Assembly: GCF_021130785.1 (NCBI RefSeq)
Contig: NW_025777599.1
Location: 1-64,000 of the forward strand
DNA: 64,000 bases
From: Homalodisca vitripennis
Taxonomy: Eukaryota; Arthropoda; Insecta; Hemiptera; Cicadellidae
Direction: 5' to 3'
The notes below the pieces were generated by a model. It saw nothing but the letters and a program-made list of their open reading frames with translations, made no database searches and had not been told where the DNA came from. Numbering within the stretch: position 1 is the first letter of the stretch; each line of letters opens with the position of its first letter. Position numbers and translations under genes: made by a program. Positions 48,606 to 57,341 of the stretch are shown here, in pieces.

Positions 48606-48974
48606 ATGGAGGAGCTAAACAGTTTTCTAAACGAGCCTGACTCGCTCGATGCGATCCGATACCTAAAATTAAAGACCGAACTACTCTGCAAGGTCGAGGG
48701 TATGCGAAGACTCTTTGCTCAATTTAGACCTACAGTTAGAGTAACCAGTGACCCTTATAATTACGACCATTTCAAGGAATGCGTGTGGTCACGACCCGAG
48801 GCTACGTCAGGTCCTGACACTTGTGGGTGCTACTATATGGATTCATACATTGGAGGTGCGATTACGATTTTGGATCAGTTAGTTGGTATGTACGACCCGT
48901 TTCTTTCGAGATTACAGGCTCTACTTGAACCCTTCCGTGATAACGCAAACACAGTATTGTTAGGGTGGGGGTAA
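48606..48974 (+). CDS. Accessory ORF 1, 122 aa, intact, unknown
   Basis: One of the few uninterrupted genes in the element. Predicted mainly helical, acidic at the N-terminus, with a Cys/Tyr cluster TCGCYYMDSY in the middle and the tail NTVLLGWG. There is no signal peptide or TM segment, and no domain I recognise. It has its own strong promoter and lies in the segment where adintoviruses carry small host-interaction genes. That position, not the sequence, is the basis for calling it accessory. Confidence 0.65.
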   Translation: MEELNSFLNEPDSLDAIRYLKLKTELLCKVEGMRRLFAQFRPTVRVTSDPYNYDHFKECVWSRPEATSGPDTCGCYYMDSYIGGAITILDQLVGMYDPFLSRLQALLEPFRDNANTVLLGWG

Positions 48975-48977
48975 TTG

Positions 48978-49012
48978 TATAAATTGAGGGTTCCTGATGC
49001 TAGACTTCATTA
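48978..49012 (+). promoter_or_regulatory. Promoter of accessory ORF 2
   Basis: TATAAA (48978-48983), just after the previous stop, with initiator TCATTA (49007-49012), 31 nt spacing; ATG 12 nt later at 49021. Confidence 0.7.
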
Positions 49013-49020
49013 GCTCAATC

Positions 49021-49457
49021 ATGTCTGACCGGGAGGGGCCTAACCAGTGTACCATAACTCTTCAACTGCTTAAAGATAACGTAACTGTTAGCACTAATAA
49101 ATTAGATGTAGAAGAGGGCGAGTCTGATTACGGAGATGATTACGATGTAAGCAAACTCCCAGAGTTTGATGCATTTAGAATCATATTTGAGAGATATGAA
49201 ACCTGTTAGCGAAGGATACGAGGAGACTGTTCTTGAGGATTTTGCTAATGTAATATTCAAGAAAGAGGGTAGCTCTGTTGGTGAACTAAGCATTAATGTG
49301 AAAGAGTGGCATCTGTTCCACTCTAAAAATATTTTACGTCAAGGATTTTCCCGCCTTTGACGGTTTCGTGTTTGCGTATCTACAACACACTGTTGAGGAT
49401 GATTTAGAGTTCTGCATGTATTGTAGCGATTACACATACGAGGTCCGTTACAATTAG
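49021..49457 (+). CDS. Accessory ORF 2, unknown, two frameshifts
   Basis: The start MSDREGPNQCTITLQLLKDN is preferred over the ATG at 48997 because the latter lies upstream of the predicted transcription start. The chain has an acidic stretch (VEEGESDYGDDYDV), then a shifted frame (EETVLEDFANVIFKKEG, WHLFHSKN) and a last frame with a Cys pair (FCMYCSDYTYEVRYN) ending at 49457. It reads as one protein of about 145 residues broken twice. No family is recognised. Confidence 0.5.
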
Positions 49458-49486
49458 AAAATTTAAATCTAACCGTATTTTCCTAG

Positions 49487-49578
49487 CCCTCTTATTGGTC
49501 AAAATAAGCACGTCGCTGATTGGTCTAAATTGGGTATATAAGGAGTAGTGTGAGGGGCTACGGTCAGACGGGACCTGG
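49487..49578 (+). promoter_or_regulatory. Twin-CCAAT/TATA promoter cassette, copy 1
   Basis: Two ATTGGTC boxes (49494, 49519) 25 nt apart, then TATATAAG (49535-49542), a TAGTGTGAGGGG spacer and initiator TCAG (49564-49567). Nearly identical to the cassette at 49882-49974. Confidence 0.75.
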
Positions 49579-49633
49579 ACTTCGTTGGGTGCTGGAATTC
49601 ATTAGCTCTCCACCCACTCGGTGACATTCAAAA

Positions 49634-49834
49634 TGGGCGTCGAAGCGTTTGTAACTGTTTACTTTTACAAAAAACGGGAAATTTATTAAAAAAAGGCCAC
49701 ATTAATTGCTACAAGTTTTCTTCCAATGCCGATATATACGATGTGAAGGACTACGACCAAATTAGGGTTAGGTTTCCTCAGAATACGATTCAGACTTTGA
49801 CTCTGACGAAGAGGAGGAGGAAGGAGGAGGATAA
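49634..49834 (+). CDS. Accessory ORF 3 with acidic tail, broken
   Basis: The ATG at 49634 starts MGVEAFVTVYF. After frameshifts the frames NCYKFSSNADIYDVKDYDQI and SDFDSDEEEEGGG lead to the stop at 49832-49834, about 67 residues in all. The Asp/Glu run resembles an acidic activation or histone-binding tail, but this is composition only. Where copy 2 of the promoter has an ATG 10 nt after the initiator, copy 1 reads CCTGG, so the near-leaderless start appears lost or mis-sequenced here. Confidence 0.4.
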
Positions 49835-49881
49835 AGAGGAGGTAGACGCGGAAAACGGAACCCTTACTTCGTTAATTTGCT

Positions 49882-49974
49882 GCTTTCCATTGGTCGAAAT
49901 AAGCACGTCGCTGATTGGTCTAAATTGGGTGGTATATAAAGGGGTAGTGTGAGGGGTTACGGTCAGACGGGACC
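49882..49974 (+). promoter_or_regulatory. Twin-CCAAT/TATA promoter cassette, copy 2
   Basis: ATTGGTC boxes at 49889 and 49914 (25 nt apart as in copy 1), TATATAAA (49933-49940), initiator TCAG (49963-49966); ATG 10 nt later at 49975. Confidence 0.75.
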
Positions 49975-50596
49975 ATGCAGGCTTCAGTGATGGATGTGGA
50001 ACCTGCGAAGGTTCCCAGGCGTAAGGAACGCATAAATTCGTTAACGGGTATTTTCCTAAAGTCGGTTTACTTTTTAGGTAGCGATCTATCAAAGTGTGTA
50101 ATTGTGGGGTTGTTTAAAGACAGAGGCGATTCTCTCGGGGTGCTATTCCATGGTAAGAAGGGGAGCGTTTACTGGTCGTACGATGTATTTAATCAGTTTG
50201 CTCCGAATTTCAACTGTATCACTCAGACTTTGGAGACCTCGCAGAGGTTGAATATCAAGGTGGACAGTGGGGAGGATGTCAGGGTTTCGAACGTCCTTTG
50301 GTCAAATGCATGCGTATCTCTATGACGGGGAACGTTCTTTAACGCTTAACAAGACCGATGGGTTCAGTTCGTTAACAACCTCCCGTCGGTCTACATCGCA
50401 CTACGGGATCTCTTTTCCATCGAGGTGTCAGCTAAGAGTGTTTGTTCGGTGTCTACTGGCTGGCGAGAAGGAGGAGGAGGACGTGGAGTATAACGACATC
50501 CCTAGTCCCGTACTTTGCAGACTGGTCCAGGAAGTTGACCTTTTTAAACGTTGGCCAAATGGAAGCGATAGTGGAGTTTCATGCATTCAAGGATAA
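49975..50596 (+). CDS. Possible ssDNA-binding/PC4-like Polinton protein, broken
   Basis: Frame 49975-50325 opens with a basic leader (VPRRKERINSLTG) and a beta-rich core: CVIVGLFKDRG, GVLFHGKKGSVYWSYDVFNQ, then TLETSQRLNIKVDSGEDVRV. The shifted frame continues with MHAYLYDGERSLTLN and finishes with an acidic and Leu-rich tail (PSPVLCRLVQEVDLF). The strand pattern ending in a helix recalls the PC4/SUB1 ssDNA-binding fold, but that is my impression of the pattern, not an identification. A homologous protein recurs in Polintons beside the next gene. At least two indels occur. Confidence 0.5.
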
Positions 50597-50998
50597 TGAG
50601 AACCGGTTTATTGTGAAGGAGTTTTGTTGTGGTCAGTCATCTGTTTCGCTCACACATAGTGTTCAAACCCCCGTACAGCGTAACCGAATTAGATTCAAAA
50701 GCGGCTAGAACCGCCCGTTGGTTGGTGCGTCACTTTCATCATATTAATTGGAATGACGGAGGGATCCCTTTTGACGAAGATATCGTCCGCGCTCTCTGTA
50801 AACCCTTCGCTACTGTATATACTACAGGGTTAGAAAAAGTTCGATTTTTGTCTCGTTTTCACGATAAACGTAGTTGATAGGAATATTGTAGATAGTAAGG
50901 AGGCTATTGTTTCCGATGCTCAATGTATTTTACCTCAACATAATAGTGACTGTACATATGCTTGTGCTTTAAAAAAGGCTCTAGGGCGGGGTGAGTGA
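50559..50998 (+). CDS. Conserved Polinton orphan (KGLEK-type), broken
   Basis: The start MEAIVEFHAFKDNENRFIVK opens a family of about 150 residues that I recognise as recurrent in Polintons and in insect genomes. Supporting later motifs are FKPPYS, a WLVRHFHHINWNDGG block (about 50720-50765), TTGLEKVRFLSRF (about 50820-50860) and a terminal Cys-rich part with CTYACALKKA before the stop at 50998. The D-x-E-like opening has been thought nuclease-like, but no activity can be deduced here. One frameshift lies near 50640 and one near 50870. It overlaps the end of the preceding gene. Confidence 0.6.
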
Positions 50999-51013
50999 GT
51001 GGCAAGCCCCTAA

Positions 51014-51151
51014 GGCTGGCGTAAAACCTGTAAGTCCTGGGGGTTTCAACTGCTCTTACGGCAGGCCTAAACTCCGTAAGTCCGGGGGCGGTTGTGTGTG
51101 TGTGTGTTTGGATACCTCTATGGCAGGCCTAACCTCCGTAAGTCCAGGGGT
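51014..51151 (+). repeat. Three copies of a GGC(A/T)GGC...GTAAGTCC element with hairpin
   Basis: Copies at 51014-51043, 51060-51089 and 51122-51151 share the pattern GGCAGGCCTAAACTCCGTAA then GTCC and a G-run. In the middle copy CTTACGG (51055-51061) pairs with CCGTAAG (51074-51080) around a 12-nt loop. A (GT)7 run separates copies 2 and 3. A single related copy lies at 38479-38504. Possibly a 3'-end, RNA-structure or protein-binding element. Confidence 0.6.
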
Positions 51152-51548
51152 ACGAGCCTCGCTCTAGTTGCTAAAAAAGATATGTAAAAAAAATATACTA
51201 AAAAACAAAATGTTTCTTTGCGAGTGTTTTACGGGTTGCATTGAAAAGGCTTCTCCGAGTAAAAGCGGCTTGTTACACTAGCAAGGATTACAAAAAAAAA
51301 ATACAAAAGTTGTAAAATAAAAAAAAAAAATATGTTGGGAGGTAGCAAGTTTGTTATGGAGTGGCTACCACCGTAAAGAGCGATGGTTGGGGCTCTTTAC
51401 ACACACGTGGATAGGCCTACTGGGGAAGGAGCCACGTAAAAAAAATCTCCTAACGCGCCGGGACCCTACCCCTTGGGTGGTGTGGAAACTTGGGTCACGT
51501 TGCAACAAGGACAAACGCACGTGTGGTGGGGGGTACGCTGCGCTTGCA
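51152..51548. other. A-rich spacer upstream of the spliced gene
   Basis: Holds A-runs at 51181-51340 with AATAAA-like strings (about 51317) that could polyadenylate the preceding transcripts. The open frame at 51351-51761 passes out of frame through exon 1 of the next gene and is probably a shadow. Confidence 0.45.
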
Positions 51549-51580
51549 TATAAGCGACTGCTGCGAATGTATCCAGCATT
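51549..51580 (+). promoter_or_regulatory. Promoter of the spliced RING gene
   Basis: TATAAG (51549-51554) with a weak initiator GCATT (A at 51578) 29 nt downstream; ATG 11 nt later at 51589. The initiator lacks the usual TCA, so this is less certain than the others. Confidence 0.45.
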
Positions 51581-51588
51581 GTGCAATC

Positions 51589-53135
51589 ATGTACAGTTGC
51601 AGGCACCTTGTGTTGGCGTTTTCCGTGGGAGTTATGACTGTGTCTACAACCTTGATAGCGATTCTCTGCAGAGCACGCCTGCCTCCCGGAGTCGGCTACA
51701 CTCGCTTGATGCTGATACTGGTGGGCCTTCTTATCGTTGCAGCACCCCTCGTTGCTGGTGACGACGACGGACCGCCTCCGCGGAAAGCCCCTCGATTGGT
51801 GGTAATGTTATTATTACTATTATAGAATTAATAATTAGATTCCGTTTTTCCGATTGGGGTACAATTTTGTTTTTGTTTTTTGAAGGGCAACGACGATGAC
51901 CCCCGGCCCGATCCCCACCCCCGAGGTCCAGGACTCCCATTGTCGCCTGACCCTGATGACAGTGTGGAGGTACGTGTGCGCTTGTGTTGGTTTGTGTTTG
52001 TATGCGTGTTTGTTTGGCGTTACGGGCTGAATTGTTTTTTCTTTCCAGGAGTATGACTCGGATGCCACCGTGGAGAACCTGATACCCGGTGTAAGTACAA
52101 TTGGCTTCCTTGTTTTGTCCGTCTCGTGTTTTTTGCTATTTTCCTACGGTTTTGTTTTTTTTTTTGCAGTCTCCTGACCCGTGGGCTTTTGGACCGAGGC
52201 CGAGGCAGAGGCCTCTCAATGACACAGCGGTTGAGGACCTTCTGCTGGGACCCTGGGAAGTGTTGGAGGCTGCCATCACGGGTATGCCTCTACCACCGTC
52301 TCCCATCACCGCCCCGGGCCGCAGCCCGCAGGCTCCCTCTCCAGACGATGCCGCTTCCTCGGCCGCGGCGACTTCCGAGGATAAGTATCGCCCCGGCCCA
52401 GGCCCCCTCGACGTCCCGGTCCTCTGGTGGGTCCAACGTAGCGACCGTCGCCCCGGCCCCCTCGACGTCCCGGTCCTCTGCTGGGCCCACGACCCAACCC
52501 TCTACCTCAACGGGTCGAACCGGCGCTTGTAGAAGGGTAAGTGTCCACCCGGTAGTAGTGGTAGTAGTAGTAGTAGTAAGTAGTATTAGTGGTAGTGGTG
52601 ATACCTTACTTGCTTTTCAGCCTCCTACAGCTGCATCAGGAGTAGATGTGGCACGGCAGAGGTTACGGGAACTGGTGCTGGACCATTTCCTTCAAGTATT
52701 TGTTTCGCCGGCGCACGCTCCGTGGCGTGCACTGTGGGGGCGTTGGTTGCGAATGTCCACCCTGAGGGCCGAGCTCAGGGATATGCTCTGGCTCGTCGGA
52801 CCATCTTCTCGACGAGACGCGCCCCGTGACCAGAGCCTCGTGATAGCGTACGCGCTTTGGAGGGAAGTGCGCTCGTCGTTGGAGGGTCTGCTCATCGGCA
52901 TCGGCGAGAGCATGGAGTCGGCGGCCTCGAGGGATCCCTACGACATCGACCCTGAGGAACCGGAACCGTCGCCCCGGCTAGGCACGTTCGCTGCTGTGTC
53001 TGTATGGACAGATTGCCGACGGTAGGGTTGAGGCCTTGTGGACACACTCTGTGCCCACAATGTGCCCATAGGCTCTTACGTTGTCCAATCTGTCGGGTGA
53101 TCATCCACGGGAGGATGCCATTGTTTTTTTCTTAA
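51589..53135 (+). CDS. Five-exon gene: two TM segments, acidic/Pro-rich region, C-terminal RING finger
   Basis: Exons 51589-51801, 51886-51969, 52049-52090, 52170-52536 and 52621-53135 are joined by introns of 84, 79, 79 and 84 nt. The introns have good donors (GTACGT, GTAAGT twice, GTAATG) and pyrimidine-tract acceptors, and they are placed between codons. Exon 1 encodes two hydrophobic segments (VLAFSVGVMTVSTTLIAILC and LMLILVGLLIVAAPLVAG). Exons 2-4 are Asp/Pro/Ser-rich, with a tandem PSTSRSS repeat. Exon 5 has a helical domain and, in a shifted frame, a C3HC4 RING: CCVC (52992-53003), CGHTLCPQC (53037-53063) and CPIC (53082-53093), with canonical spacing C-x2-C-x11-C-x-H-x2-C-x2-C-x6-C-x2-C. 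Likely a membrane-bound viral E3 ubiquitin ligase. Two single-base frame breaks (near 52380 and 52985). The stop is 8 bp before the TIR. Confidence 0.7.
52545..52600 (+). repeat. (GTA)n microsatellite in intron 4
   Basis: GTAGTAGTGGTAGTAGTAG-type run fills most of the 84-nt intron between donor GTAAGTG and acceptor TGCTTTTCAG. Confidence 0.8.
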
Positions 53136-53142
53136 AATTTTT

Positions 53143-53360
53143 AAAATAAACAAGTTTTTTTGCTATGTAAGTATTTGATTTTCCCGCCACTTTTTTTTTG
53201 GTTCCCGCAATTTGAGGGATTTTTTTCCCGCGCGTGAGGGATTTTTCCCGCATTTGAGGGAATTTTTTCCCCGTGGGGGCGGGGCTTAGCCGCCATCTTG
53301 GATCACGTGACCTGCTCTCGACCAATCAGAGCGCGGGGCTATCCTCCGGGTAAGTCTACT
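53143..53360 (-). repeat. Right terminal inverted repeat (about 218 bp)
   Basis: Reverse complement of the left TIR, ending GGGTAAGTCTACT. It carries the same motif array mirrored: E2F octamers TTTCCCGC, GC box, GCCGCCATCTTG, TCACGTGA and GACCAATCAG. Confidence 0.95.
53145..53150 (+). terminator. Poly(A) signal inside the right TIR
   Basis: AATAAA begins 10 nt after the RING gene stop, at the inner edge of the TIR. The left TIR has the same signal facing left (TTTATT, 32805-32810), so both element ends offer an inward-to-outward polyadenylation site. Confidence 0.55.
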
Positions 53361-53366
53361 CCTATA
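53361..53366. repeat. Right target-site duplication CCTATA
   Basis: Exact copy of 32588-32593, directly outside the right TIR. Confidence 0.95.
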
Positions 53367-55480
53367 AGAGTAAGTTTTACCAATAAGATTGTATTTTTAA
53401 TTTATCCCAAATGTGGTAATTTGTATTTGGGTAATATTGCTATCCCGGATGTAATTCATATTACATATTCACACCTTACTTTGACAATTTTGCATTATAT
53501 TTTCGAGTAATTTCATGCAACATTTATTTATACAAATGTTTTGATAAATTGTAAAATTTTAAGATAGAGGCCGTTAAAAACAACTACCTATAAATTTAGT
53601 TCTATGAATTTAAAATCTCATTAAGAATAGTTGTAAGATAAAATGTTTAGATAGACCATCACGGAGGGGGTTATTAATTATTGAAAACACTCAAAGCCAC
53701 AAAGTTTTTACTATTGCACAGTATTGCAGATTAAATTGTAAACGGGATAACTACCGTAGTTCCTAATGCAGACTAAACTTATTACAGAGTTTGTTTGCCA
53801 ATCTTAAACAATAAAACGTTTCAATATAGAGGCCACTCGCATTTTGGAAACATTATTATATCTAGTATGTTGAAAGATACATTAACATTTACACTTCTCA
53901 TACAATTTTCGAGTAATTCCAGATACAGTTTATTCTCTTTTAAACTGGCAAGATTACAATAACGTGGCTGTTTGGATTTATAGAACTATAGAATCGACCT
54001 TCATGGGAAAATTTGTTTACAAACATAATTAAGATTATTTTCAGTTAAAGATACTACACAGAAATCTTTACGGTATAACAATTCTTTTCTAGTAAAGTTT
54101 AATGAATATAGAATCTAAAGGTTTAAAATGGTTACGAATACATTCACATGCCAACTATAATGGTGACTGTTTCCATCTGTGTGTTGTCTACATTAGATAT
54201 TTAAACTACTAATACATATTCATATTGAAATTTAGAGAATAAGGCGTTTGTAGTAAAATATAGCTTTATTGACAATGTGTACCTTATCTAATCTGCAAGT
54301 CTTAAACTCTAGTTTTAAAAATATATTTTATATTTTTATATGTTTAATATTATCAGTGATCAATATTAATGTTTGTTATTTTACTCAAAATGCACGTTAA
54401 CCCTTTTAATATATCGAGGTATTTATGTTGTTTTTTAGTTTTCATATCAAAGAAATGTAAATACATTTTAATACCTTTATATTATTAAAATAATTAATTT
54501 ATTGTATATATTATCTATTAATATTATTAATTTATAAAAGTATACTTGTTTTAGTTTTTAGTTGGAGAATTCCAACTACTAATTATAAATAGTCAATATT
54601 TAACTCATGTACTAAGAGTAAGGTTTATCAAAACAACAATATTATTTATTTTGATAAACCAACGTAATATTATTTTATTAGAAAGAAAACACACAATGTA
54701 CCCAATACTTTTTGAAATTATTGGAGGAAATTTTGCTCCTTTTTAATATAGTAATTTGTTTATCCAATAACTTCTTATTACTGGATATTATTATTATCCC
54801 TTCGGCTCTTCGTTATTATCAAGATAATATTGCTTATTTCATATTGGAATACAATTTGGAATGAATCGAATAAGTACATTCCTTTACAGAAGAGAATTAA
54901 TACTCAAACATAACGTAACATAAGGTAACAGCGTATGTAAATAGAAGCAGATAACGATCACTTTCGCCTTATCACAATTTCCGTTACATTAGGTCGAGTT
55001 GTATTTAACGTTTTTAATGGACTTAGTTTTCCCCGAAAATATTTATTGTAAGAGTACTCACTACTGAGCAGTACAGTTATAATTTAATTTGAGTTTCTTC
55101 AGTTTATTTACATTGTTAGTACAGGAACATAGAGTACTAATAATTTAAAAACTACTAAAACTAAAGAATTTTTTGTTGCATACATACATACAACAATATG
55201 TATATTGTTGGTATATATTATTTGTGTAACGTAATAATAAGTAGTTATTGCGTATTTTAATAAGTGGGATAGATAGATTCGCATATAGGAAAATAATCAA
55301 ATTCATCTATAATATTGTAGAAAACTAAAGACATGCCTGTTTGTTCCTGTGTGTATATAATGAAAACGTGTGAATACTACTAGGCTGAATAAACAAAACA
55401 ATGTAAGTTCGGACTACTTATCGCTCGGACACTTAAATCTCGGACGACTCCCTGACAGATAACCAATCCGCCACAAACAT
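53367..55480. other. AT-rich right flank, no recognised gene
   Basis: No ORF of note. A hairpin with a 12-bp perfect stem (GGTTTATCAAAA / TTTTGATAAACC, 54622-54633 and 54649-54660, loop 15 nt) is the only structure I can point to. Confidence 0.6.
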
Positions 55481-55489
55481 GACTTTTAT

Positions 55490-56883
55490 TTCAGATTTCG
55501 TGGCTGCGCCTAATTCTCTATCATTGGACATCACACATACCCTCAGATTACATTCAATCCCTAAAGATGTCTAAAAACAGCAATGGCCACTCCTTTCGGC
55601 CTTTTAGAAGTTCTACACATAAGTATCGGACTTAAATATGCCGGCAACGTGTCATCGAAAATGTGACACAGGGAGTTGATTTCTGCTATTTGAATTTCAA
55701 CGATACTCTCGTGCAATATTCACGTGCCTTGTTTTATACGAGATCTTGGTAAACACCATAAAAGTGAGTTCTATTCTCTACTGCAGATGGCAGATGGCAT
55801 CAAGCTTCACTTACACTGCATTTCTACACTGAGAAACTTCAACGGCCCTTCTAAAGTCGACGAATTACATCGCTTTGTTGAGAATGATTAATTTTACAGG
55901 TATATCATTACTTAAGCATCAAGTAACCAGGCTTCCTGCACACCATACGCTATTGAATAAATATTACTCCTGGGGCCCTGAACCGCTGAAAGAAGTCATA
56001 CTTCTCGCACATTCAGATCCCAAAGTATTCTTAGAGGTCTTTACTGATGCGTCAATCATAGCTGTGGTGCTTGTCTTCAACATGTTGGAAAAAAATTCAC
56101 TGTCCAGGAAACACATACCACGTCTATTCAAGGTGGCCTGCTTCCCAACGTAGAACCTGCATGTTTACTTTGCAGATCAGAATTTTCATAATATCATAGA
56201 GATTTAACTCTTAACAATATTTACAGTCCAAAAACCTTTCATCTAAGCTTTCCAACAACCTAAAGAAAAAAACATGCAAAATGTAAAACATTTGAATTTA
56301 AAACCATACCAGAAAACAACTGACATTTAGTTCATTTTCTGGAGCATCCAAAAACGTACGCAGCTTCCACGTCTCGAATCTACGACCTATCTATGTCTAC
56401 ACAAATTTATCATATAACCTCTTTATTCCTTTCACAAATATTACTCAGACTCAATCAAATGATAGCAAGAAACACAATAAGTATGAATCTTTTCTAATCA
56501 CACTACGAGGAACTGATGTACAAATTCACTGTGGTGCGGCTACACATGACCTAGAACCTTCATCTCTAATTCATTACAACGTCAAGTCTTTACCTCCACT
56601 CACAACCTTTCTCATCACTGTTTTAAAGATGCAAATAAATTTATATCTCAACGTTTTGTATGGTCTAATGTGCATCGTCACTGTCAATCTTGGACACGTA
56701 CCTGTCAACAATTCCAGAAAGCCAAAATCAATAGGCACGTTTCATTCTGCTTTCAAGACTTTCTCATCGTCTTCAGCTAGAATTAAACATGTCCAAAATA
56801 TATGCCATCGAATCTACGCCCCCGGCAAATTAATGACACCGCAAACTGTTTTGCTACCTCCACCCCTTTACAATACAATCTAA
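55490..56883 (+). pseudogene. Degenerate Ty3/Gypsy retrotransposon pol
   Basis: Less AT-rich than its flanks and collinear with Gypsy pol. The reverse transcriptase TPFGLLEVLHISIGLK segment (55589 on) corresponds to the family TPFGLFEF...MPFGL block. DFCYLNFNDTLV (55678-55713) stands where the catalytic YIDD is expected, with the motif destroyed (FNDT). A LRMINFTG block at 55878 and LLAHSDPKVFLEVFTDAS (56022-56075) mark the RT/RNase H junction. Near 56690-56790 a frame with a Gln-x-x-KAK-like, zinc-finger-integrase-like stretch is seen. Many stops and shifts; no LTRs found. An old, dead fragment unrelated to the Polinton. Confidence 0.7.
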
Positions 56884-57113
56884 AACCATTATACTAGCCT
56901 GGTGTTTAGGCTGTGATGTTTCAATTTTTTTTATTTTATCATTATGCTCAGATAACTTTATTAAATCCACATCCAGTACGTTTAATTAATAACTTTACAA
57001 TTAGGCCTAGCCTATTAGATGAACTTAAAGCCAATCTTTACCCACATTTTGAGCAAAACTGTTATTTGTTTTAGTAAGTCCTCAAGGTGTTTGATATTTA
57101 GAATGTCGTAGCA

Positions 57114-57341
57114 CTAACCAGGTTCCTCAATAAATGAATGATCAGTATTCAGAATTGGTTCAAAATTTTTCTTAGAAGAAATTACTTTTTTAGTTACACT
57201 AGGACTAGCAGAATCTATAGTGGAAGGAAGAGAACAAGGCCTAGATGGGCCAGGCTCATTCACTAAATTTACACTTTCATTCTCAGATAACTTACGTTTT
57301 CTCGACCCAAAAAATTGTTTTGGTCTCTCCTCCTGAAACAA
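57114..57341 (-). CDS. Exon-like ORF, possibly transposase-derived
   Basis: A 75-codon frame on the minus strand with basic (SRKRKLSENES) and Ser/Pro-rich (EPGPSRPCSLPS) composition. A strong splice acceptor (AATTGTTTCAG, minus strand near 57335) lies just inside its 5' end, so the ATG may not be the real start and the ORF may be an internal or terminal exon. The composition resembles the linker N-terminal to some hAT/ZBED-type transposases, but no catalytic part is nearby. It lies just outside copy 2 of the long repeat. Confidence 0.3.
   Translation of the reverse strand: MFQEERPKQFFGSRKRKLSENESVNLVNEPGPSRPCSLPSTIDSASPSVTKKVISSKKNFEPILNTDHSFIEEPG

Larger units (their letters stand above)
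32594..53360 (+). mobile_element. Complete Polinton/Maverick (adintovirus-like endogenous virus)
   Basis: The boundaries come from matching TIRs and a perfect 6-bp target duplication. The content includes the Polinton hallmark set: family B DNA polymerase with exonuclease and palm motifs, rve-type integrase with chromodomain, packaging ATPase, adenain-type cysteine protease, penton-like and double-jelly-roll capsid proteins. The PLA2-like domain fused ahead of the protease is typical of the adintovirus side of the group. Unusual cargo is a matrix metalloproteinase and a spliced RING-finger gene. Base composition is clearly less AT-rich than both flanks. Most genes contain frameshifts, yet the TIRs agree without substitutions, so the breaks may be assembly errors. 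Confidence 0.95.

Noticed and set aside
48218..48691. 157-codon minus-strand ORF opposite the capsid gene end
   Set aside because: Antisense shadow of the major capsid protein and the accessory ORF promoter.
48600..48720. Possible retinoblastoma-binding LxCxE motif in the 122-aa accessory protein
   Set aside because: The string is LLCKVE, with the Glu one residue too far. No other accessory ORF has an exact LxCxE.
49790..50092. 100-codon minus-strand ORF
   Set aside because: It crosses the duplicated promoter cassette and the antisense of two genes and shows no motif.
51055..51080. Reading the CTTACGG/CCGTAAG hairpin as a rho-independent-type terminator
   Set aside because: There is no following U-run and the context is eukaryotic. 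It is kept only as a repeat-associated structure.
51351..51761. 136-codon open frame before and across exon 1 of the RING gene
   Set aside because: It starts upstream of the TATA box and runs out of frame through exon 1. Composition reflects the GC-rich coding frame beneath.
52126..53025. 299-codon unspliced ORF as an independent gene
   Set aside because: It starts inside intron 3, reads through the (GTA)n intron as a poly-Val stretch and stops just before the RING would be completed. The spliced model explains the same DNA better.
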